Origin: Chloroflexi bacterium 13_1_40CM_68_21
GTDB lineage: Bacteria; Chloroflexota; Limnocylindria; P2-11E
Reading direction: 5' to 3'
Length of the DNA: 11,510 nt
Assembly (NCBI GenBank): GCA_001917735.1
Contig: MNEO01000074.1
Coordinates: 1-11,510 of the forward strand
Positions 6,309 to 11,510 of the stretch are shown here, piece after piece. The number at the start of each line of letters is the position of its first letter. The stretch's first letter is position 1. Made by a program: the position numbers and the translations under genes. The notes beneath the pieces were generated by a model. The model saw nothing but the letters and a program-made list of their open reading frames with translations. It had not been told where the DNA came from and did no database searches.

Positions 6309-6979
6309 GCGCGGACCTCCCGCAAGAGCGAGCTCTCGTCGAGAACGCGAATGTTGCGGCGTGCCACTTCGATCAGGCCGCGACGCTCGAAGTCGGCCAG
6401 TAGCTTGTTGACCGTCATCCGCGTCGAGCCGATCGCGGCGGCGAGGTCGTCCTGCGTCAGCGGCATCGCCTTCCCCGCCCGGCCGACCTCCACGAGATAC
6501 TTCGCGAGGCGGCTCGCGACGTCGAGGAAAGCGAGGTCGCCGACCTGTGACTCGAGCTTGCGGATGGTCCGGGTGAGTCGCTCGAACATATAGCTGCGCG
6601 CGCCGTCGTTGCGGCCGAGCACGCGAAGCGCGCCGTCGCGGGCGATCTGGAGCGCCGTCGTCGCGACGACGCACACTGCGGTCCCATCGCGGGGTGCCTG
6701 CTCGAAGAGCGCGAGCTCACCGAAGAACTCGCCACGCCGGTGCAGCGAGACGAGGAGCTCGCGCCCGTTCTCGTCCAGCAGGAGCACCTTCACCAGACCA
6801 TCGACGATCACGTAGGCGTGCGAGGCCGGATCGCCCTGGTGGTACACGACCTCGTCGGCCTTGAATTTGCGCACCGCCATCGAGTTCCCGAGCTCGAGCT
6901 GGTCGGCGTCGGGAAGGATCTCGAGCGGAAGAACATCGCCCAGCGTGCTGGCGAGAGCGAGGATCTCCTCGGGCCGCAT
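6305..6979 (-). CDS. Crp/Fnr-family transcriptional regulator (downstream copy)
   Basis: A 224-residue regulator with an N-terminal cyclic-nucleotide-binding-like beta barrel (about 25-125) and a C-terminal Crp-type winged helix-turn-helix (about 155-220). The barrel has VVYHQGDPASHAYVIVDG and FFGELALFEQAPRDG. Gly87-Glu88-Leu89 is kept, but the phosphate-binding Arg-Ser/Thr pair of cAMP-binding members is Arg97-Asp98, so cAMP binding looks compromised. No Cys cluster of the Fnr type is seen. The recognition region is LTQDDLAAAIGSTRMTVNKLL; the Glu of the E. coli CRP recognition helix (RETVGR) is Met here, so the DNA target should differ from the classical CRP site. ATG at 6979 overlaps the TGA of the upstream paralogue as TGATG, so the two are almost certainly cotranscribed. 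It ends at TAG inside the CTAG shared with plsC. Confidence 0.9.
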   Translation of the reverse strand: MRPEEILALASTLGDVLPLEILPDADQLELGNSMAVRKFKADEVVYHQGDPASHAYVIVDGLVKVLLLDENGRELLVSLHRRGEFFGELALFEQAPRDGTAVCVVATTALQIARDGALRVLGRNDGARSYMFERLTRTIRKLESQVGDLAFLDVASRLAKYLVEVGRAGKAMPLTQDDLAAAIGSTRMTVNKLLADFERRGLIEVARRNIRVLDESSLLREVRA

Positions 6980-7650
6980 CAGTACCGGACCTGTCGGCGC
7001 AGGATGTCCTGGTCCTTCACTTCGATATGGCGGCGGCCCACGGCGATCGCGCCCAGGCCCTCGAGGTCCGCGAGGGCGCGGTTGACCGAGACGCGCGTCG
7101 CACCGACGAACGCCGCGAGGTCGTCCTGCGTGAGATCGACCTCATTGCGGTTGCGCGCCGTCGCGAGATCGAGGAGGCACTTGGCAACGCGGCCAGGCAC
7201 ATCGAGGAAGACGAGGTCTTCGATCCGGCCCGACGCGCGGCGCACCGTACGTGCCAGGAGTCGAAGGATCTCGCGGGTCGCACGCGGGCTACGCTCGATG
7301 ACCCGCAGGAAGTCGTCCCGCGCTATGGTCACGACCTGTGTGTCGTCGAGCGCGGTGACGGTCGCCGATCGCGGAGCGTCGTCGAAGAGCGCGAGCTCGC
7401 CGAAGACCGCGTCCTCGCGCTCGATGGCGACGACGACCTCGTGACCCTCCTCGTCAGGGATCGAGACCTTCACAGAGCCCGACACGATGACGTAGAGGTG
7501 CCCCGCCGGGTCGTCGCGATGAAAGACGACCTCGTCGCGCGCGAACCGTCGCGGCCGAATGTGCGCGGCGACCTCTTTGCGCTCCGCATCCGTCAGCGCG
7601 GCGAAGATCGGCACGCCGGTCAAGACGCGCGCGACCGCGTCGGCGTCCAC
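6979..7650 (-). CDS. Crp/Fnr-family transcriptional regulator (promoter-proximal copy)
   Basis: A 223-residue paralogue of its downstream neighbour. The sensory barrel contains VVFHRDDPAGHLYVIVSG and VFGELALFDDAPRSATV; Gly84-Glu85-Leu86 and Arg94-Ser95 match the cyclic-nucleotide phosphate-binding cassette, so this copy could bind cAMP or a similar ligand. The helix-turn-helix is LTQDDLAAFVGATRVSVNRAL, with Val in place of the CRP recognition Glu. GTG at 7650 (MDADAVARVLTGVPIF) gives a length matching the paralogue and is the only reasonable start; the open frame runs on to 8094, but that extension is Arg/Pro-rich and antisense to the phosphodiesterase gene. The start is 23 bp from the divergent phosphodiesterase start, leaving almost no leader. 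A TATCGT hexamer on the minus strand nine bases before the GTG could be a -10 box. Confidence 0.9.
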   Translation of the reverse strand: MDADAVARVLTGVPIFAALTDAERKEVAAHIRPRRFARDEVVFHRDDPAGHLYVIVSGSVKVSIPDEEGHEVVVAIEREDAVFGELALFDDAPRSATVTALDDTQVVTIARDDFLRVIERSPRATREILRLLARTVRRASGRIEDLVFLDVPGRVAKCLLDLATARNRNEVDLTQDDLAAFVGATRVSVNRALADLEGLGAIAVGRRHIEVKDQDILRRQVRY

Positions 7651-7673
7651 GGCCTCGGAACGATACGCTCCGA
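7651..7673. promoter_or_regulatory. Very short divergent intergenic region (23 bp)
   Basis: It separates the starts of the regulator pair (minus) and the phosphodiesterase (plus). On the plus strand TACGCT (7664-7669) lies four bases before ATG, and on the minus strand TATCGT lies nine bases before GTG; both fit TAnnnT and overlap in the same AACGATACGCT stretch. No Shine-Dalgarno of normal spacing exists on either side, so leaderless transcripts are possible. Neither -35 box is convincing; this is a low-confidence promoter call. Confidence 0.3.
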
Positions 7674-8450
7674 ATGGTGGGCGCACGCATCCGCGTGGTG
7701 GGTCACCGCGGCGCCGCGGCGCGCGCTCCGGAGAACACCATCGCATCGCTCGCGCGCGGGATGCGGGACGGCGCGGACGAAGTGGAGTTCGACGTACAGC
7801 GGACCAGGGACGGGGCCGCGGTCCTGCTGCACGACGGGACGCTGGACCGAACGACGAGCGGCCGCGGGCCGTTGCGCGAACGCACGCTATCGGAGCTTCG
7901 GCCGCTCGACGCGGGTAGCTGGTTTGGCCCCGAGTTCTCGGGCGAGCGCATCCCGTCGCTCGCCGAAGTCTGCGCGTGGGCGACCGGCACCGGGGCGGAT
8001 CTCTCCGTCGAGCTGAAGCAGCCCGCACCGGCCGAGGGACTGCCGATGGACGACGGTCTAGCGGAAACTGTCGTCGAGCAGCTCCAAGCGGCAAAGATGC
8101 TGGCCAGGGCGGTCATCCACTCCTTCGACCATCCGACGGTCGCGCGCGTGCGCGAGATCGCGCCGGAGGCACGCGCCGCGCTCCTCTACACCGGGCCGAA
8201 CCTCGTCGATCCGCTGGCCATCGCGCGCACGGTGCCCGGGATCGTCGCAATCCACCTGCGGTGGTACTGGGTCTCGCGCGAGCTCTGCGCGGCGGCGCAC
8301 GCGGAGGGCCTGCGCGTCCATGCGTACGGAATCCCTGAGCCGCTCGAGCGCGAGACGGTCCTCCGCATCGTCGACTTCGGCGTGGACTCGCTCTCCGCTG
8401 ACGATCCCGGCAAGCTCGTGAAGCTCCTCGCGGGCGAAGGACTGCGGTGA
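7674..8450 (+). CDS. Glycerophosphodiester phosphodiesterase, cytoplasmic UgpQ-like
   Basis: A 258-residue GDPD-family TIM-barrel enzyme that hydrolyses glycerophosphodiesters, the deacylation products of phospholipids, to sn-glycerol 3-phosphate and an alcohol. The N-terminus has the diagnostic VVGHRG (catalytic His11, Arg12) and PENT (19-22). Metal ligands appear as EVEFDV (Glu38, Asp40), then LLHDGTLDRTT with the second catalytic His53. SVELKQ supplies the further acidic/Lys motif, and the barrel ends with VDSLSADDP, the usual GxDxxxTDxP with Ser for Thr. The late Trp typical of the family (aWTVN) is Tyr (HAYGI). There is no signal peptide, so it should act in the cytoplasm. The ATG at 7674 leaves the HRG motif at the usual distance from the N-terminus. 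It could also be assigned to the related phosphatidylinositol-type group, but the core motifs favour GDPD. Confidence 0.92.
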   Translation: MVGARIRVVGHRGAAARAPENTIASLARGMRDGADEVEFDVQRTRDGAAVLLHDGTLDRTTSGRGPLRERTLSELRPLDAGSWFGPEFSGERIPSLAEVCAWATGTGADLSVELKQPAPAEGLPMDDGLAETVVEQLQAAKMLARAVIHSFDHPTVARVREIAPEARAALLYTGPNLVDPLAIARTVPGIVAIHLRWYWVSRELCAAAHAEGLRVHAYGIPEPLERETVLRIVDFGVDSLSADDPGKLVKLLAGEGLR

Positions 8451-8628
8451 CGGTGCGTCGCCTCGCGTGACAAAACGCGCCGCGCCAAGCGTCGTCCCGG
8501 CCGCCAAAGGTACTGATGAAGTGGTACGGCACCGACCGCAGGCTCGGCAGCTTCGCTGCTTGACGCGACCGAAACACGCCCGAACACTTTCACGTTAGCC
8601 AAGCGAGTCCGGTTCGGGAAGGGAAAAG
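8451..8628 (+). other. 178-bp intergenic region with an inverted repeat, no gene seen
   Basis: No credible reading frame or RNA gene is seen. CGCGT-GACAAA-ACGCG at 8464-8479 is a perfect 5-6-5 inverted repeat, the geometry expected of a Crp-family operator, though its sequence is not the classical TGTGA/TCACA. The GTGACAAAAC within it recurs upstream of the gene at 400. Further on, GCAGC-TTC-GCTGC near 8550 is a short hairpin without a T-run. The region should hold the promoter and leader of the glycoside hydrolase gene. Confidence 0.35.
8617..8623 (+). promoter_or_regulatory. Ribosome binding site supporting a CTG start at 8629
   Basis: GGAAGGG at 8617-8623 lies five bases before CTG at 8629. 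The frame is closed by TAG at 8596-8598, and no ATG or GTG occurs between that stop and 8629, so this site decides for the CTG over the TTG at 8674. Confidence 0.55.
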
Positions 8629-10749
8629 CTGAAGCTCGTAACGCTCGCTGCCGTCTTCTGGTACATCGCCAGCTTGTTCGCTTCGATCCCGCAGGAAGTC
8701 AGCCCGAGCGTGGCTGCCGCGCCTGCCGGGCAATTCCGCGCGTTCTGGGCCGATGCGTTCGGCGAAGGGCTCTTCGACCAGGCTCAGATCGATTCGCTCG
8801 TGGCAGCGACGAAGGCCGGGCATGCGAACGCGATCGTCGCGCAGGTCGTGCGTCGCGGAGACTGTCTCTGTCTCCGCGCCGGGCTCCCCCTCACGGATGG
8901 GATCGCGACCGGATTCGACCCGTTGCAATCCTTGATCAATACGGCGCACGCGCAGGGCGTCGAGGTCCACGCATGGGTGATCGCGACGGCGATGTGGAAC
9001 AGCACCACGGCTCCGCGCGATGCGAGCCACATCTTCAACGTCCACGGCCCCGCGGCGATCGGACGCGAGAACTGGCTGATGACGCGCTCCGACGGAGTCT
9101 CGAAGCTCAACGACGACTGGATGCTCGACCCCGGCCACGCGGACGCGGCCGCGTGGGTCGTGAACGTGGCGACGAGCATCGTGCGCAACTACGACGTCGA
9201 CGGGATCAACCTCGACCGGATCCGCTACCCGGACGGGAACCTCGGCACGAACGTTCCATCGTGGGGCTACAACGCGACGTCGCTCGCGCGCTTCCGCGCG
9301 GAGACCGGTCGGAGCGACACGCCGGGCAACACCGATCCCCAGTGGACGCAGTGGCGGCGCGATCAGATCACCGGGATCGTGCGACGCATCTACCTCGAGT
9401 CGACGGCGCTCAAGCCGGGCATCCGCGTCAGCGCGGACACCATCACCTACGGCAACGGTCCCCAGACGCTCGGCGCGTGGGAGTCGACGCGCGCGTACGC
9501 CGAGCAGCTGCAGGATTGGCGCGGCTGGCTGCGCGAAGGGATCGTCGACACCGCGATGCTCATGAACTACAAGCGCGACAGTTTGGCGACGGAACCGGGT
9601 AACCAGCGGCGCATGTACGACGAGTGGAGCGAGTTCGGCAAGGACAATCAGTACCGCCGCTCCACCGCGATCGGGACCGCGCTCTATCTGAACGACATCG
9701 CGTCGAGCGTCAGCCAGGCCCGACGAGCGGTCGCACCGAGCGGTTCCGGCAGTCCCTCAGCCGGCTGGGTCGGCTACTCGTACCGCACGCCGGACGCGCT
9801 GGCGAACGCCGGAACGCGCAGCGGAGCCGCAAGTCGCAACGAGCTTATCCGCGCCCTCACGCAGCCTTCGCAGTACGACACGGTCGCGCCGCCGGTTTTC
9901 GCCGATACGCCGTCCGTTCCTGCGATGACCTGGAAGACACAGCCCATCTTCGGCCACCTGCGCGGCGTGGCAGTGGCGACCGACGGGACGCCGCTCGCTG
10001 GAACGGTCGTCCATCTCGTCGACCCCGGGTCGGGCATCGTCGCGCGGAGCGCGACGACCGATGGCACAGGCTGGTTCGGTTTCGTCGACCTTCCGGTCGG
10101 CGCGTATCGCGTCACCACGGACTCGCCGCGCGTGACGGGCGGGGAGCTCGGTGAATCGACGGTCGCCGCCGGGCGCGTCAGCATGCTCGGCGCTCCGGCT
10201 CCGGCGCCTTCGCCTGCCCCGAGTCCGACCCCGTCGCCTTCGCCCTCGGCTTCGCCCTTCCCCTCACCCGCCACCTGCCAGGGCGCCGAAGGTCCGGGCA
10301 TCGCGCCGCCGGCGAAGGTCGCATCCGGCGTCACCGGCTTCCATGCGTCGTGGTTCGGGCAGAGCGGCTACCCCACGCTGTGTGCCGGGCAGATCTCGAC
10401 CGCCGTGGTGGCGTTCTACAACAGCGGTACGCGCGGCTGGGTCGCGAACAAGATGGGCGACGTCGCCTACCTCGGCACCTGGGAGCCAGAGCCCGGCCAG
10501 GACAAGGCGAGCGCTCTGGGTGGCGACGGCGCCGCGGGCTCGCCGGTCACCGGATGGCCTCGCTACAACCGCGTCGCTGTGCAGCCCGCGGACTGGGTCG
10601 GCCCGAATCAGGTCGCGTGGTTCCAGTTCACCATCCTCGCGCCGGCCGTCCCGGGCACGTATCGCCTCGCGATCCGCCCGCTCATCGAGGGCGCGCAGTG
10701 GATGGAGGACTACGGCGTCTTCTGGTACGTGACGGTGCGCGCGAGCTGA
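8629..10749 (+). CDS. Exported GHL10-family (DUF187, DigH/YngK-like) glycoside hydrolase with C-terminal beta domains
   Basis: A 706-residue protein read from CTG at 8629. Residues 1-30 form a signal peptide (KLVTLAAVFWYIASLF, then an Ala-rich region ending SVAAA); starting at TTG 8674 would destroy it. Residues about 36-400 are a GHL10 TIM barrel: RAFWADAFGEG, FDPLQSLINTAHAQGVEVHAW, WMLDPGHADAAAWV, and YDVDGINLDRIRYP with Asp191 and Asp196, the best catalytic candidates, then TAMLMNYKRD. GHL10 members such as E. coli DigH cleave denuded peptidoglycan glycan strands. Residues about 440-519 resemble a carboxypeptidase-regulatory or SpaA-like beta domain (LRGVAVATDGTPLAG). A Pro/Ser/Thr linker spans 521-549. 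The last domain (550-706) is a beta sandwich with two Cys (550, 585) and motifs FHASWFGQSGYP, NSGTRGW and VPGTYRL, resembling NBR1-type Ig folds. Wall or sugar binding by the C-terminal domains is inference. Confidence 0.82.
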   Translation: MKLVTLAAVFWYIASLFASIPQEVSPSVAAAPAGQFRAFWADAFGEGLFDQAQIDSLVAATKAGHANAIVAQVVRRGDCLCLRAGLPLTDGIATGFDPLQSLINTAHAQGVEVHAWVIATAMWNSTTAPRDASHIFNVHGPAAIGRENWLMTRSDGVSKLNDDWMLDPGHADAAAWVVNVATSIVRNYDVDGINLDRIRYPDGNLGTNVPSWGYNATSLARFRAETGRSDTPGNTDPQWTQWRRDQITGIVRRIYLESTALKPGIRVSADTITYGNGPQTLGAWESTRAYAEQLQDWRGWLREGIVDTAMLMNYKRDSLATEPGNQRRMYDEWSEFGKDNQYRRSTAIGTALYLNDIASSVSQARRAVAPSGSGSPSAGWVGYSYRTPDALANAGTRSGAASRNELIRALTQPSQYDTVAPPVFADTPSVPAMTWKTQPIFGHLRGVAVATDGTPLAGTVVHLVDPGSGIVARSATTDGTGWFGFVDLPVGAYRVTTDSPRVTGGELGESTVAAGRVSMLGAPAPAPSPAPSPTPSPSPSASPFPSPATCQGAEGPGIAPPAKVASGVTGFHASWFGQSGYPTLCAGQISTAVVAFYNSGTRGWVANKMGDVAYLGTWEPEPGQDKASALGGDGAAGSPVTGWPRYNRVAVQPADWVGPNQVAWFQFTILAPAVPGTYRLAIRPLIEGAQWMEDYGVFWYVTVRAS
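8854..8878 (+). repeat. Perfect 9-bp inverted repeat inside the glycoside hydrolase gene
   Basis: CGCGGAGAC (8854-8862) and GTCTCCGCG (8870-8878) are exact reverse complements around a seven-base loop (TGTCTCT). It encodes residues RRGDCLCLRAG, including Cys79 and Cys81. It could be an mRNA hairpin or simply coding coincidence in GC-rich DNA. Confidence 0.45.
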
Positions 10750-10751
10750 CC

Positions 10752-11510
10752 CTAGCCGGTGATGCGGAAGCTCACCGTCTTGATCACGTTCCCCGCGCGG
10801 ATCGTCATGAAGTAGGTATCGGATGGGAAGGACCCACCCTGGGTCCGCAGGTCGAGGTTCACGGTCCCGTTGAGCGGGACCTCGCCATTCGCGTACCCCG
10901 TTACGACCGAACCACGGGTGTACGTCGTCTTGTAGGTGACGGACGAGGGCAGGCCGGTGAACGTGAAGTGGAAGATCGTCCCGATCGGGCCGGCGACCGG
11001 TGAGACGAAATCGGGCGGTGGCGTGGCAGGTCTCGGCGTGGGTGCGGGCGTGGCCGGTCGCGGTGTCGCCGGACGTGGCGTCGCGGCCGGACCGCTGCTC
11101 GGCTCCGCCGTGGGATCCGCGCTTGGGGCGGGCGACGCGCTCGCGTCCGGTGCCGGCGTCCCGGCGGGATTCGGCGGGGTGCTCCCGTTCGCCGCGGTCG
11201 GTCGTGGTGCGCTCGGAGCGGCCGAGGCATTTGCCGCCGAGCCCATGAAGCCCGGGGCGGCGACCGCGACGCCTCCGATGAGCGCGACGAGGACGGCGCC
11301 CGCGACGAGGAACACGAGCGGGTTGCGCTTCTGCTGAGCCTTGGTCTTGCGCACGACGGCCATCTCCGGCACGCGATACGCGCCCTTCCATTGCTCCGCC
11401 AGCTGCCGGCCCATCGGGCCGAGAACGGTCTGGATCCACTCGTTCTCATCCGGATCGAGGAACCAGGTCTGGATGGCGTGTACGTCGTGCGGTGCCGGGG
11501 GTGGCTTCGC
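10752..11510 (-). CDS. Membrane-anchored protein with Pro/Thr/Ala linker and C-terminal beta domain, N-terminus outside the window
   Basis: The frame ends with TAG at 10754-10752 and stays open to the right edge, so the start lies outside; an internal ATG at 11414 would give 220 residues, but the codons before it (DVHAIQTWFLDPDENEW) look like real protein. In order: a soluble N-terminal part of unknown type; a basic stop-transfer flank (VVRKTKAQQKRN); one membrane segment (PLVFLVAGAVLVALIGGVAV); a long low-complexity linker of Ala/Pro/Ser/Thr with ATPRP-like repeats; then a beta-rich domain of about 85 residues (GTIFHFTFTGLPSSV, TVNLDLRTQGG, ending KTVSFRITG) resembling an Ig-like fold. Basic residues before the membrane segment predict the C-terminal domain outside the cell. 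It converges on the glycoside hydrolase gene with only two bases between the stops. Function unknown. Confidence 0.7.
   Translation of the reverse strand, partial: AKPPPAPHDVHAIQTWFLDPDENEWIQTVLGPMGRQLAEQWKGAYRVPEMAVVRKTKAQQKRNPLVFLVAGAVLVALIGGVAVAAPGFMGSAANASAAPSAPRPTAANGSTPPNPAGTPAPDASASPAPSADPTAEPSSGPAATPRPATPRPATPAPTPRPATPPPDFVSPVAGPIGTIFHFTFTGLPSSVTYKTTYTRGSVVTGYANGEVPLNGTVNLDLRTQGGSFPSDTYFMTIRAGNVIKTVSFRITG
11025..11130 (-). repeat. Low-complexity tandem repeats coding ATPRP-type linker
   Basis: Imperfect short repeats of the type GGCGTGGCCGGTCG/GTCGCCGGACGTGG encode successive Ala-Thr-Pro-Arg-Pro units of the linker in the membrane-anchored protein. Such tracts can vary in copy number by slippage. 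Confidence 0.5.

Noticed and set aside
7027..8016. 329-residue plus-strand frame opposite the promoter-proximal Crp gene
   Set aside because: Composition is typical of an antisense GC-rich shadow, and the opposite strand encodes a clear Crp protein.
6979..8094. 371-residue form of the promoter-proximal Crp gene
   Set aside because: The extra N-terminal part is Arg/Pro-rich, antisense to the phosphodiesterase gene and unlike any Crp N-terminus; GTG at 7650 matches the paralogue length.
8514..8575. CTGATGA followed later by GAAA, resembling the core of a hammerhead ribozyme
   Set aside because: The base after CTGATGA (A) and the base before GAAA (C) do not pair, no flush stem II forms between them, and no stem III with a cleavage-site UH is found after GAAA.
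8451..8628. Possible c-di-AMP (ydaO) or c-di-GMP riboswitch ahead of a cell-wall hydrolase gene
   Set aside because: Such riboswitches often precede wall hydrolases, and CGAACAC...GTTAGCC looks loosely similar, but the conserved cores of the known classes are not present.
10264..11439. 391-residue minus-strand frame across the hydrolase tail and the anchored protein gene
   Set aside because: It is Arg/Gly/Asp-rich with no recognisable domain and lies out of frame with both supported genes.

Overview
The window is a GC-rich bacterial chromosomal segment with dense gene packing, frequent GTG starts and many overlapping start/stop codons. Proline/serine/threonine-rich 'PSPTPSPS' linkers on exported proteins, tandem Crp-type regulators and a LigD system split into separate genes suggest a Chloroflexota-type organism (for example the Limnocylindria group) or a related high-GC lineage such as Actinobacteriota. 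This is an inference from style; no marker gene is present to settle it. I see no rRNA, tRNA, CRISPR, transposase or prophage gene.

Layout. Positions 1-792: the 3' end of a small Cys-x-x-Cys protein, a short intergenic stretch with a near-repeat and a hairpin, and a 130-residue unknown protein with a good ribosome binding site. Positions 734-4301: a DNA end-repair operon. It holds a PolX-type PHP metal-dependent phosphoesterase, then the three activities of bacterial ligase D as three separate overlapping genes: 3'-phosphoesterase (PE), ATP-dependent ligase (LIG) and primase-polymerase (POL). Their order, PE-LIG-POL, is the order found in Pseudomonas-type LigD fusions. Positions 4298-6308: an Nramp-like metal transporter whose GTG start overlaps the POL stop, then a PlsC-type acyltransferase.

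Positions 6305-7650 (minus strand): two tandem Crp/Fnr-family regulators, joined by a TGATG stop/start and ending in a CTAG shared with plsC. Positions 7674-8450: a glycerophosphodiester phosphodiesterase, divergent from the regulators across only 23 bp. Positions 8629-10749: an exported GHL10-type (DigH/YngK-like) glycoside hydrolase with a CTG start, a carboxypeptidase-regulatory-like domain, a Pro/Ser linker and a C-terminal beta domain. Positions 10752-11510 (minus): a membrane-anchored protein with a Pro/Thr/Ala linker, cut by the right edge.

How the genes may work together: PE, LIG, POL and PHP form a plausible end-processing, fill-in and sealing pathway for double-strand breaks (NHEJ), although Ku is not in the window. 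PE and POL of known LigDs work best with Mn2+, so the translationally coupled Nramp-like gene could supply metal, but its metal-site motifs are non-canonical. The acyltransferase, phosphodiesterase and GHL10 hydrolase belong to envelope lipid or cell-wall metabolism. The Crp pair sits between them and could control either side.
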